Assembly: GCF_029395675.1 (NCBI RefSeq)
Contig: NZ_CP115184.1
Span: 1,984,001 to 2,048,000, forward strand
Direction: 5' to 3'
Length of the DNA stretch: 64,000 nt
Source of the DNA: Janibacter cremeus
Lineage (GTDB): Bacteria > Actinomycetota > Actinomycetes > Actinomycetales > Dermatophilaceae
Shown here piece by piece: positions 31,028-39,512 of the stretch. Under the pieces are notes generated by a model. The model was not told the origin of the DNA and did not search any database. It saw nothing but the letters and a program-made list of their open reading frames with translations. Position 1 is the first letter of the stretch; each line of letters starts with the position of its first letter. Made by a program: the position numbers and the translations under genes.

Positions 31028-32184
31028 TGGCCCCCCGGACCGAGACGGCCCTGGACCTCGATGCCGTCATCGCCGATCCCGCACGACGGATCATCGTGTG
31101 CTGCGGCTCCGGTGGCGTCGGCAAGACGACGACCGCTGCCGCACTGGCCGTGCGCGCCGCCGAGCAGGGACGTCGCGTGGTCGTCCTCACGATCGACCCC
31201 GCCCGACGGCTGGCCCAGTCCCTCGGGCTGGACGAGCTGGACAACACTCCACGTCCGGTGGCGGGCCTGGACACCTCGGCGGGCGGTTCGCTGGACGCGA
31301 TGATGCTCGACATGAAGCGGACCTTCGACGAGGTCGTCGAGGCCCACGCCTCGCCCGAGAAGGCCGCGCAGATCCTGGCCAACCCCTTCTACATCGCGGT
31401 GTCCAGCTCCTTCGCCGGGACGCAGGAGTACATGGCGATGGAGAAGCTCGGGCAGCTCCGCGCCCAGATCAGCGACGGGTCGCGCGACTGGGACCTGATC
31501 ATCGTCGACACCCCGCCCTCACGCTCCGCCCTGGACTTCCTCGACGCCCCCAAGCGACTGGGGTCCTTCCTCGACGGACGCTTCATCCGACTGCTCATGG
31601 CGCCGGCGAAGGTCGGGGGCCGCGCCTCCCTTCGCGTCTTCGGTGCCGGGGTCTCGCTGGCCGGCGGGATCATGACGAAGCTGCTCGGCGGGGAGATGCT
31701 GCGCGACATGCAGACCTTCGTCGCCGCCATGGACACCATGTTCGGTGGCTTCCGTCAGCGGGCGGACCAGACCTACGCGCTACTGGCCGACCCGGAGACC
31801 TCCTTCCTCGTCGTGGCCTCACCGGAGCGCGACGCGATGCGGGAGGCGGGATTCTTCATCGAGCGGCTGGCCAGCGAGCAGATGCCTCTGGCCGGGCTCC
31901 TCGTCAACCGGGTGCGCGTCACCGCCGCCAAGCAGCTGAGCGCGGGGCGCGCCGAGGACGCCGCGGACCGGCTCGGGGCCACGGGGACCCACCCCCTCGC
32001 GGTCTCGCTGCTGCGGGTGCACGCCCAGGCCGCCGAGGACGCCGCCCGTCACCGAGCGATCATCACCCGCTTCCGCACCTCGCACCCGGGAGTGCCGGTC
32101 GGCACGGTCCCGGCGCACCCGGTCGACATCCACGACCTCACTGGGCTGCGCGACATCGGGAAGGCGCTCGCCGGACGTTCGTGA
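31027..32184 (+). CDS. ArsA/Get3-type ATPase, second paralogue
   Basis: A 385-residue ATPase with P-loop GSGGVGKTT (about 27-35), the A-loop region TIDPARRLAQSLG and the switch DTPPSRSALDFLD. It likely pairs with the first paralogue, as in Rv3679/Rv3680. ATG at 31027, inside the TGATG overlap with the preceding stop, is preceded by GGGAGGCGTG; the GTG at 31024 is too close to the ribosome-binding site. In mycobacteria whiB4 separates this gene from ponA2; here only 64 bases do and no whiB is present. Confidence 0.9.
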   Translation: MAPRTETALDLDAVIADPARRIIVCCGSGGVGKTTTAAALAVRAAEQGRRVVVLTIDPARRLAQSLGLDELDNTPRPVAGLDTSAGGSLDAMMLDMKRTFDEVVEAHASPEKAAQILANPFYIAVSSSFAGTQEYMAMEKLGQLRAQISDGSRDWDLIIVDTPPSRSALDFLDAPKRLGSFLDGRFIRLLMAPAKVGGRASLRVFGAGVSLAGGIMTKLLGGEMLRDMQTFVAAMDTMFGGFRQRADQTYALLADPETSFLVVASPERDAMREAGFFIERLASEQMPLAGLLVNRVRVTAAKQLSAGRAEDAADRLGATGTHPLAVSLLRVHAQAAEDAARHRAIITRFRTSHPGVPVGTVPAHPVDIHDLTGLRDIGKALAGRS

Positions 32185-32248
32185 CAGGGCGCCGAACCGC
32201 CGCCGAGGTTGCCGGACCCGCTCAGGTTCGGACGTTACCCTTTGCCGC

Positions 32249-34759
32249 ATGTCTGCCTCCCGGATGCCACATCTTGCCCGGCTGCTCGGCGCCTTCGTCG
32301 CCGTGTCGGTCGGCATCGGACTCGTCGGTGCCGGACTCGTCATCCCCTTCGCCGGTGCCTCCGGGAACGCGGCGAAGGCCACCGCGCAGGGATTCAACAA
32401 CCTCGATGACGAGTTCACGGCCAACCCCCTGGCCCAGCAGTCGAAGATCTTCTCCGCGGACGACAAGCTCCTCGCCACGCCCTACGACGCGAACCGCATC
32501 GTCGTGCCCCTGGAGAAGATCGCACCGGTGATGCGGAAGGCGCAGCTGGCCATCGAGGACAGCCGCTTCTACGAGCACGGCGGCATCGACGTGCGGGGCA
32601 CGAGCCGCGCCCTCGTGTCGAACCTGACCTCGCAGTCGACGCAGGGCGGGTCCTCGATCACCCAGCAGTACGTGAAGATGATGCTGGTGGAGAAGGCCGC
32701 GCGCAACGACAACCGGGAGGCCGTCGCAGCGGCGACGGAGCAGACGTACGCGCGCAAGCTCCAGGAGCTGAAGTACGCGCTCAACGTCGAGAAGACCCAC
32801 ACGAAGAAGCAGATCCTCGGCAGCTACCTCAACCTCGCGTACTACGGCGACCAGGCCTACGGCGTCGAGGCCGCGTCCCTGCACTTCTTCAGCAAGAACG
32901 CGAAGGACCTCGGGCTCTCCGAGGCCGCCACGCTCGCCGGAGTGGTGCAGTCCCCCAGCCGGCTCAACGCACGCACGAACACCGAAGAGGTCCAGAAGCG
33001 ACGCGATGTCGTCATCGACCGGATGGTCGAGCTGGGCTGGGCCACCCAGGAGGAGGGTGAGAAGGCCAAGGCCAAGGACCTGGAGGACCTGCTCAAGATC
33101 CGCCAGAACGAGGGCGGCACCTGCTCGAAGGCCGTCGACCCGTACTTCTGCAACTACGTCATCGCCTACCTGAAGCAGATGCCCGAGCTGGGTCCGAACC
33201 CGGACGCGCGCATGCAGACGGTCAACACCGCCGGTCTGAAGATCAAGACGACCCTGCGCCGGGACTGGCAGAAGGAGCTCAAGGAGGACCTCACGGACAA
33301 GGTGCCCAACGGCGACGACAAGTTCGGTGCGGCCGGCGCCGTCGTCGAGCCCGGCACCGGCAAGGTGCGGGCCATCGCCCAGACCTCCGAGTACAAGGTC
33401 GGGATGGAGCAGGCGACGACCCGGTACTCCGAGCAGGCCTGGACGGTCCCGGCGCAGTACGGAGGGACCAACGGCTTCGCCATCGGGTCGACGGCCAAGA
33501 TGTACGCGCTCGTCGCGGCCCTGGAGAAGGGCATGCCGATGTCGGCGACCGTCGACGCCCCGTCGGCCGGCATCAGCAACCCCCACCAGTTCTCGCCCGA
33601 CCAGTTCCAGGACAACTGCAGCACCAGCGCCCCGACCTGGGCGGTGTCCAATGACTACCAGATCGGCGGCGAACTGACCCTGGCCGAGATGACCGCGAAG
33701 TCCATCAACACCGCCTTCGCCCAGCTCGCCGCGGACATCGGCTCGTGCTCGATCCCGAAGGTCATGGCGAAGATGGGCCTCACCGACGGCTACGGGCTGC
33801 CCTACGGGCTGGCCCAGAGCGGCGGCGAGAAGATCAAGGGCAAGTACGCGATCTCCAACATCGTGCTCGGGTCGGACTCGACCTCGCCGCTGCAGCTCGC
33901 GTCCTCCTACGCCACCCTCGCCGCGGGTGGCAAGTACTGCCCGCCGACACCGATCCAGTCCATCACCCGCGCCGACGGCACGAAGATGAAGATCGAGAAG
34001 CCGAAGTGCAAGAAGGTCCTCGACAGGGGGGTCGCCCGCGGCGTCACCGAGCTGCTGCGCGGCACCCTCGAGGACGGCGGCACCGCGGCCGGGCAGAAGC
34101 TCGACGGTGGCCGCGAGGCAGCCGGCAAGACGGGCACCACGGACAACCACAAGCAGTCCTGGTTCGCCGGCTACACCCCGCAGCTGTCGACCGCCATCTG
34201 GGTCGGCTCGCCGATCACCGAGTTCGAGATGGACAACGTCACCATCGGTGGCCAGTACTACGAGAACGTCTTCGGCAGCACCCTGGCGGCGCCGATCTGG
34301 AACAACATCATGAACGTCGCCTCGAAGGGGATGAAGGAGAAGGACTTCCCGGAGCCCGGGAAGAAGATCGTCAAGGGTGACCTGCGGGACATCCCCGACG
34401 TCGTGGGCGAGGGCCCCACCCAGGCGAGGGCCGCCCTGGAGAAGGCCGGGTTCAAGGTCACGGAGGGAAGCACCGTGGCCAGCAACCAGCAGGCCGGGGC
34501 GGTCGCGTACACCGACCCGCGGGAGGAGGCCCTCAAGGGATCGACGGTCACCATGTACATCTCCAGCGGGGTCCCGCCGTACACACCCCCGCCGCCACCG
34601 CCGGAGCCGACGACGGCGGCTCCCCCGGCGCCGACGCCGGCCCCGGCGCCGGAGCCGGCGCCGACGAGCACCCCGACGTCCACCTCGCAGGCGCTGGGGC
34701 AGGGCAACAACGGCAACGGCAACGGCGGTGGACCCTCCTCGACCGGTTCACCGAACTGA
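32249..34759 (+). CDS. ponA: Bifunctional penicillin-binding protein with PASTA domain
   Basis: An 836-residue class A PBP that polymerises and cross-links peptidoglycan outside the membrane. Order: short cytoplasmic tail, membrane helix (about 10-35), GT51 glycosyltransferase (EDSRFYEHGGID and GGSSITQQYVKM), transpeptidase with Ser414-T-A-Lys417, Ser485-I-Asn and Lys627-Thr-Gly, one PASTA domain (about 713-773) and a Pro/Thr/Asn-rich tail. PASTA domains bind muropeptides or beta-lactams. It matches PonA2 (Rv3682). TACCCT lies 7 nt before the ATG, suggesting a leaderless transcript. Confidence 0.96.
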   Translation: MSASRMPHLARLLGAFVAVSVGIGLVGAGLVIPFAGASGNAAKATAQGFNNLDDEFTANPLAQQSKIFSADDKLLATPYDANRIVVPLEKIAPVMRKAQLAIEDSRFYEHGGIDVRGTSRALVSNLTSQSTQGGSSITQQYVKMMLVEKAARNDNREAVAAATEQTYARKLQELKYALNVEKTHTKKQILGSYLNLAYYGDQAYGVEAASLHFFSKNAKDLGLSEAATLAGVVQSPSRLNARTNTEEVQKRRDVVIDRMVELGWATQEEGEKAKAKDLEDLLKIRQNEGGTCSKAVDPYFCNYVIAYLKQMPELGPNPDARMQTVNTAGLKIKTTLRRDWQKELKEDLTDKVPNGDDKFGAAGAVVEPGTGKVRAIAQTSEYKVGMEQATTRYSEQAWTVPAQYGGTNGFAIGSTAKMYALVAALEKGMPMSATVDAPSAGISNPHQFSPDQFQDNCSTSAPTWAVSNDYQIGGELTLAEMTAKSINTAFAQLAADIGSCSIPKVMAKMGLTDGYGLPYGLAQSGGEKIKGKYAISNIVLGSDSTSPLQLASSYATLAAGGKYCPPTPIQSITRADGTKMKIEKPKCKKVLDRGVARGVTELLRGTLEDGGTAAGQKLDGGREAAGKTGTTDNHKQSWFAGYTPQLSTAIWVGSPITEFEMDNVTIGGQYYENVFGSTLAAPIWNNIMNVASKGMKEKDFPEPGKKIVKGDLRDIPDVVGEGPTQARAALEKAGFKVTEGSTVASNQQAGAVAYTDPREEALKGSTVTMYISSGVPPYTPPPPPPEPTTAAPPAPTPAPAPEPAPTSTPTSTSQALGQGNNGNGNGGGPSSTGSPN

Positions 34760-34765
34760 GGCCAT

Positions 34766-34810
34766 GACGAAGTGGGCCGGTCACCATCACGGTGACCGGC
34801 CCACTTCGTC
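34766..34810 (+). terminator. Terminator after ponA
   Basis: A perfect 20-bp stem (34766-34785 with 34791-34810, arms GACGAAGTGGGCC... and ...CACTTCGTC) with a 5-nt loop, 6 bases after the stop codon. Confidence 0.9.
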
Positions 34811-34855
34811 GCTCCTGCGTCGCACTCCGGGGCGACGCGTGCCTCATGGGGCCGG

Positions 34856-35314
34856 TCAGCCGACGAGCCGGGCCTTGACCATCGCGGCGACGGCGCCGCC
34901 GTCCGCTCGGCCGGCGACCTCGCCCTGGACGATCTTCATGACCTGCCCCATCTGGGCCATCGAGGTCGCGCCGACCTCGGCCACCGCCCGGTCGACGATC
35001 CCCGCCAGCTCCTCGTCACCGAGCTGCTCCGGCAGGTAGACCTGCAGGTCCTCCAGCTCGGCCTCCTCACGCTCGGCGAGCTCGGGCCGCCCGGCCTCGC
35101 GGTAGGCAGTGGCCGACTCCTTGCGCTTCTTGGCCTCCTTGGCCACGACCTTCAACGTCTCCGCGTCGCTGAGCTCGTGGGCCTCGGTGCCGGAGACCTC
35201 CGCGTTGCTGATGCCGGTGAGGACCATGCGCAGGGTGTCGACACGGACCTGCTCCCGGGCACGCATCGCGGCGTGGAGATCGGTGCGGAGGGTGGCCTTC
35301 AAGGAGTCGCTCAT
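34856..35314 (-). CDS. GatB/YqeY domain-containing protein
   Basis: A 152-residue stand-alone YqeY protein, homologous to the tRNA-binding tail domain of GatB. Conserved stretches are MVLTGISNAEV, KEAKKRKESATAYREAGR and VYLPEQLGDEEL, followed by MAQMGQVMKIVQGEVAGRADG. Suggested roles are tRNA-related but unproven. ATG at 35314 lies 7 nt after GACAAT on the minus strand, consistent with a leaderless mRNA. It is divergent from the metallophosphoesterase gene; the terminator of ponA lies beyond its end. Confidence 0.92.
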   Translation of the reverse strand: MSDSLKATLRTDLHAAMRAREQVRVDTLRMVLTGISNAEVSGTEAHELSDAETLKVVAKEAKKRKESATAYREAGRPELAEREEAELEDLQVYLPEQLGDEELAGIVDRAVAEVGATSMAQMGQVMKIVQGEVAGRADGGAVAAMVKARLVG

Positions 35315-35371
35315 GGACCTGATTGTCGCAGGATCCCCCCTTCGCCCATGACCATTTGCGAGGATGAGCCG

Positions 35372-36313
35372 GTGACCACTCCCCTGCCGCTCCGCCTCGC
35401 GGCCTACGGCGCCGCCACGGGTGGGGCCGCCCTGGCCTGGGCCACCCTGGTCGAGCCGCGGCTGTTCGCCCTCCGCCGGTACGCCCTGCCCGTCCTGCCG
35501 CGGGGCTCGCGACCGCTGCGCGTGCTCCAGGTGAGCGACATCCACATGGTCCCCGGCCAGCGCGCCAAGCAGGAGTGGGTCCGCTCACTCGCTGCCCTCG
35601 AGCCCGACCTCGTGGTCAACACCGGCGACAACCTCAGCCACCTCCGGGCCGTCCCACCGGCGCTCGAGGCGCTGGCCCCCCTGCTGGAGCGGCCGGGCGT
35701 CTTCGTCATGGGGTCCAACGACTACTTCGCACCGACCCCGAAGAACCCCGCGCGCTATCTCACCTCGGCCTACGCCGAGGTCCCGGACGGTCAGGTCCCG
35801 CTCCCCACCGAGGAGCTGCGCGCCGGCCTCGCCGATCGTGGCTGGGTCGACCTCGACAACGTGCGCACGACGATGGCGGTGGAGGGCAGCCGTCTCGATC
35901 TCGTCGGCGTGGACGACCCGCACATCGAGCGCGACGACTACGCATCCGTCAGCGCGCCCGCCGACCCCGACGCGGCGCTGACGATCGGCGTCGCGCACGC
36001 GCCGTACCAGCGCGTCCTCGACGCCATGACCGCCGACGGTGCGCGCCTGGTCATCGCCGGTCACACGCACGGCGGGCAGCTGCGTGTCCCTGGCTACGGG
36101 GCGCTCGTGACCAACTGCGATCTCGACCGCCGCCGCGCCAGAGGAGTCTCCCGTTGGTGGACCGGGGCCGGCTCCGGTCGGGTCCAGCCGCCGGATGCGG
36201 CCTGGCTGCACGTCTCCGCCGGGTTGGGCGCCTCGCGCTACGCGCCGGTGCGCTTCGCCTGCCGTCCGGAGGCGAGCCTGATGACCTTGACGGCGGCAGA
36301 GGCCCCCCGATGA
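35372..36313 (+). CDS. Metallophosphoesterase (YkuE-like)
   Basis: A 313-residue calcineurin-type phosphoesterase with one N-terminal hydrophobic segment. Metal-site motifs are QVSDIHM, NTGDN, MGSNDY (in place of G-N-H-D), VAHAPYQ and AGHTHGGQLR. Related proteins hydrolyse UDP-diacylglucosamine or other phosphodiesters near the membrane; the substrate here is unknown. GTG at 35372 is chosen because a membrane-proximal basic/hydrophobic start follows directly; ATG 35348 would add eight residues. It corresponds to Rv3683 downstream of ponA2, and its stop overlaps the next gene. Confidence 0.88.
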   Translation: MTTPLPLRLAAYGAATGGAALAWATLVEPRLFALRRYALPVLPRGSRPLRVLQVSDIHMVPGQRAKQEWVRSLAALEPDLVVNTGDNLSHLRAVPPALEALAPLLERPGVFVMGSNDYFAPTPKNPARYLTSAYAEVPDGQVPLPTEELRAGLADRGWVDLDNVRTTMAVEGSRLDLVGVDDPHIERDDYASVSAPADPDAALTIGVAHAPYQRVLDAMTADGARLVIAGHTHGGQLRVPGYGALVTNCDLDRRRARGVSRWWTGAGSGRVQPPDAAWLHVSAGLGASRYAPVRFACRPEASLMTLTAAEAPR

Positions 36314-36870
36314 GGGTCCACGAGGCCGTTGCCCTGGGTGCCGCCGTCGTCTTCGCCGCAAGCACCACGACATGGGCCCTGGCGACGGCGCAGCCGGCCG
36401 TGGGCCCGGCGCCCCCGTCCACCGGTGGGCCCCCGACCTCCTCGTCGACGACGACCACCTCCTCGACCTCCACGTCGAGCACCTCGACGACGAGCACGAC
36501 CGAGGCCGTGGTCTCGGCGACGGAGGACCTCGTGACCGAGGCCGAGCCGGTGGAGGCGCCGCCCGTGGCGCCGTCTCCCGAGCCGACCAGCACGTGGGTG
36601 CCCGAGCCGTCGGCCACCTACGCCCCGGTCGAGCCGACGTGGGCGCCCGTGGTCCCACCGCTCGAGCCGCTCGACCCGGACACGCCACAGGGGACCACCG
36701 TGGACGGCGGTACGTCCGATCCCGGCACCACCCGGACTGGGACGACGGATGACGGTGCCACGACGGGCGACGGCGACGAAGGGGCGAGCGACACCCCCGG
36801 GCCGGAGGGTGAGTCCACGAGCCCGGGCCTCCTCGACCCGCTGTTATCACCCGACGACGGGCAGGGCTGA
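36310..36870 (+). CDS. Secreted or anchored Ser/Thr/Pro/Glu-rich protein, unrecognised
   Basis: A 186-residue protein without recognised domain. After a short basic start, residues about 6-28 are hydrophobic and could be a signal peptide or anchor. Residues 35-75 are Ser/Thr-rich, then a Pro/Glu-rich segment with PVEPTWAPVVPP-like units, then a Gly/Thr/Asp-rich end. Composition suggests an extracytoplasmic, unstructured and possibly glycosylated stalk. ATG at 36310 overlaps the phosphoesterase stop (ATGA), so the two are co-translated. Conservation outside close relatives is doubtful. Confidence 0.65.
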   Translation: MRVHEAVALGAAVVFAASTTTWALATAQPAVGPAPPSTGGPPTSSSTTTTSSTSTSSTSTTSTTEAVVSATEDLVTEAEPVEAPPVAPSPEPTSTWVPEPSATYAPVEPTWAPVVPPLEPLDPDTPQGTTVDGGTSDPGTTRTGTTDDGATTGDGDEGASDTPGPEGESTSPGLLDPLLSPDDGQG

Positions 36871-36945
36871 CACCCGATTACGGGTCGAAGCAGTCTCTGG
36901 GTTATTCTTCCTTGTCGTTGCCCACTGCGGGCAGCGCAAGCACCT

Positions 36946-37022
<77 letters not shown>

Positions 37023-37026
37023 TCTG

Positions 37027-37060
37027 ACACCGGCTCTGATCCACGGATCAGGGCCGGTGT
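37027..37060 (+). terminator. Terminator after tRNA-Pro
   Basis: ACACCGGCTCTGATCC (37027-37042) pairs with GGATCAGGGCCGGTGT (37045-37060), with one U-G pair and a 2-nt apex, then TTCGTTCTG. Confidence 0.88.
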
Positions 37061-37143
37061 TTCGTTCTGACGGGCCCCATCCCCGCGCCCCGTCGACCGT
37101 GCGGTCTACTGGGGACGGATCCCACGTCCCTCAGGAGATACCC

Positions 37144-37569
37144 ATGACGCACCGCCCCTGCTTCCACCTCGCCATCCCGGTCGACGACATCGACGCCGCT
37201 CGAGAGTTCTACGGCGGCGTGCTCGGGCTCGGGCAGGGGCGTTCGGACACGCGGTGGGTCGACTGGAACTTCTACGGCCATCAACTGGTCACGCACCAGA
37301 CCTCGGGCGGCGTCCCCGGCCCTGCGGGTCACAACCCCGTCGACGACCACGAGGTGCCGGTGCCCCACTTCGGGCTCGTGCTCGACCACGACGACTTCCA
37401 CGACCTCGCGGAGAAGCTGCGGGCGGCCCACGTCGAGTTCGTCATCGAGCCGTACGTGCGGTTCGAGGGACAGCCCGGGGAGCAGTGGACGATGTTCTTC
37501 CTCGACCCGGCCGGCAACGCCCTGGAGTTCAAGTCCTTCGCGGACGAGTCCCAGATCTTCGCGACCTGA
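37144..37569 (+). CDS. VOC-family (glyoxalase/dioxygenase-like) protein
   Basis: A 141-residue vicinal-oxygen-chelate protein made of two beta-alpha-beta-beta-beta modules. Candidate metal ligands are His8 (CFHLAIPVDDI), His in VPHFGLVLDH and Glu in NALEFKSF. Related proteins act as glyoxalases, dioxygenases or resistance proteins; the substrate is unknown. ATG at 37144 follows CAGGAGATACCC. It stands alone between tRNA-Pro and the broken DUF1275 gene. Confidence 0.88.
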   Translation: MTHRPCFHLAIPVDDIDAAREFYGGVLGLGQGRSDTRWVDWNFYGHQLVTHQTSGGVPGPAGHNPVDDHEVPVPHFGLVLDHDDFHDLAEKLRAAHVEFVIEPYVRFEGQPGEQWTMFFLDPAGNALEFKSFADESQIFAT

Positions 37570-37611
37570 GCCGCGGCCCGCTCCCCCCGTCCCTCGTCGT
37601 ACCCTGCCGTC

Positions 37612-38357
37612 ATGGGCATCCTCGGCTACCTCGGCAGAGTGGCCGGCCCCGATCGGACCCCCGCGCTCAACCACCAGCTGGCAAGCCTGCTGGCGCTGGT
37701 CGCCGGGATCCTCAACTCGGTGGGTTTCGTCGCCGTCGCCTTCTACACCTCGCACATGACCGTGTGACCGCGATCGTGGCGGACCAGATCGTCATGGGTG
37801 ACTACTACCTCGTCGGGATCGGAGTGCTGTCGATCGTGTCCTTCATCTGTGGCGCGATGGTCTGCGCGATCATCTTCAACTGGTGCCGGCGTCGGGGTCT
37901 GCGCAGTCGCTACGCCAATGTGCTGCTCATGGAGGGTCTGCTGATGCTGCTCTTCGGTCTGCTGGCGGAGCGACTCACGATCCCGGGACGCGAGCTCGTC
38001 TTCGTGCCCGTGCTCTGCTTCACCATGGGCCTGCAGAACGCGATCATCACGAAGATCTCGGGTGCACAAATCCGCACGACCCACGTCACCGGGATGATCA
38101 CCGACATCGGTATCGAGCTCGGCAAGGTCGCCTACGTCAACCGACTCGCTGGGAGCACCCCGGTCGCCGGGTCTCGCGGGAAGCTCTTCCTGCACACCTC
38201 CCTCGTCGCGCTGTTCGCGATCGGCGGGGTCATCGGTGCCGTCGGATACCTCGCGCTGGGCTTCGCCGTCCTCGTGCCCTGTGCGCTCCTGCTGGTGCTT
38301 GCCTCCCACCAGCCGTTGCTGGCCGACCTGGGTGCCCGCGTCGAGGGGCACGCCTGA
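37612..38357 (+). pseudogene. DUF1275 (YoaK-like) membrane protein gene with frameshift
   Basis: The first frame runs from ATG 37612 (leaderless-like TACCCT plus 6 nt upstream) to a TGA at 37765-37767, giving 51 residues ending SHMTV. The homologous protein continues in another frame from about 37764 (VTAIVADQIVMGDYYLVG) to the stop at 38357. DUF1275 proteins have a conserved S-H-M-T-G segment exactly at the break, so loss of about one base near 37761 is likely. The rest of the frame is intact (five or six membrane helices). It may be a recent mutation, a sequencing error, or two translated pieces. Confidence 0.8.
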
Positions 38358-38370
38358 CTACGCTGCGACC

Positions 38371-38733
38371 ATGAGTGACGAGCCCTGCCCCTGTGGCACC
38401 GGTCGAGCACTGTCGCAGTGCTGCGGACCGCTGCTGACCACCGAGCGTCTCGCCGAGACGGCCGAGGAGCTGATGCGCAGCCGGTACACGGCCCACGTCT
38501 TCGGCAACGCGGAGCACCTGTGGCGCACGTGGGACGGCCGTACCCGGCCGGCCGTGGTCAATCCCGGCGAGGCCCGCTGGACGGGTCTGGAGATCACCGA
38601 GGTCGTCGACGGCGGCCCGGACGACATGACCGGGACGGTGGTCTTCACCGCCACGCACGAAGGGGGCGAGCTGGCCGAGCGCAGCGAGTTCACCCGGCGC
38701 GGTGGACGCTGGTTCTACACGGGAGGTCGATGA
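38371..38733 (+). CDS. YchJ/UPF0225-like SEC-C motif protein
   Basis: A 120-residue protein starting with the zinc-binding SEC-C motif CPCGTGRALSQCCG (residues 6-19), followed by a YchJ-type domain with LMRSRYTAHVFGNAEHLWRTW and a C-terminal beta part resembling SnoaL/NTF2 folds. Function unknown. TACGCT lies 6 nt before the ATG, suggesting a leaderless start. It overlaps the following enoyl-CoA hydratase-like gene. Confidence 0.88.
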   Translation: MSDEPCPCGTGRALSQCCGPLLTTERLAETAEELMRSRYTAHVFGNAEHLWRTWDGRTRPAVVNPGEARWTGLEITEVVDGGPDDMTGTVVFTATHEGGELAERSEFTRRGGRWFYTGGR

Positions 38734-39470
38734 TGGGCGAGGTCCGTTACGAGGTCGCCGAGGGTGTCGCGACCATCACGCTGGCCGCGCCGGAGCGGCG
38801 CAATGCGCTCTCGGTGGAGATGTCGCGCGAGCTCATCGACGCCGCCCGCACGGCGGAGGCCGATGCCGGCGTGGGTGCCGTCGTCATCACCGGCGGCGCG
38901 CACTTCTGCGCCGGCGCCGTCCGCTCCGTCCTCGCCGAGACCGGCAAGGACCCGGTCGAGGACACCGCGTACCGCGACCTCGAGACGGTCTACTCGGCGT
39001 TCACGACGATCGGGACGCTCGACGTGCCCACGATCGCAGCGGTCCGCGGCGCGGCCGTGGGAGCGGGACTGAACCTCGCGCTGTCCACCGACCTGCGGGT
39101 CGTCTCGCGTTCCGCGCGTCTCCTGCCCGGCTTCGCCCAGATCGGGATCCATCCCGGTGGCGGCCACCTGCACCTGCTGCACCGGGTCGCGGGGCGGGAG
39201 GCGGCTGCGGCCATGGGGCTCTTCGGCGAGGAGGTCGACGGCACGAGGGCCGTCGACCTCGGGATCGCGTGGTCCGCCCACGAGGACCCCGAGGTGGAGG
39301 ACGCCGGCCGGGCCGTGGCCGCCCGGGTGGCGGGCGACCCCGATCTGGCCCGGCGGGTGCTGCGCAGCTTCCGTCGCGAGACCGCTCCCGGCGGTCTGGC
39401 GTGGGACTCAGCGGTCGAGGTCGAGCACTCCCCACAGATGTGGTCCCTGCGCCGCAAGCACGGCTCCTGA
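38733..39470 (+). CDS. Enoyl-CoA hydratase/isomerase family protein
   Basis: A 245-residue crotonase-fold protein. Oxyanion-hole regions are AHFCAGAVRS (about 58-67) and RGAAVGAGLNLALS (about 105-118). The catalytic-loop area reads GIHPGGGHLHLLHRVAG. The first of the two glutamates of active hydratases is not evident, so isomerase, thioesterase or other chemistry is possible. Two adjacent ATGs occur at 38730 and 38733; the second has the better distance from GGGAGG. Probably co-transcribed with the YchJ-like gene. Confidence 0.85.
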   Translation: MGEVRYEVAEGVATITLAAPERRNALSVEMSRELIDAARTAEADAGVGAVVITGGAHFCAGAVRSVLAETGKDPVEDTAYRDLETVYSAFTTIGTLDVPTIAAVRGAAVGAGLNLALSTDLRVVSRSARLLPGFAQIGIHPGGGHLHLLHRVAGREAAAAMGLFGEEVDGTRAVDLGIAWSAHEDPEVEDAGRAVAARVAGDPDLARRVLRSFRRETAPGGLAWDSAVEVEHSPQMWSLRRKHGS

Positions 39471-39512
39471 GCAACCGCACGACCCCGGGGAGATGCGGGC
39501 CGGGTGGCGGGG

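Noticed and set aside
30032..32184. Arsenite efflux ATPases
   Set aside because: The metal-binding cysteines of ArsA and an ArsB or ArsD gene are absent; the context is that of the mycobacterial Rv3679-Rv3680 pair.
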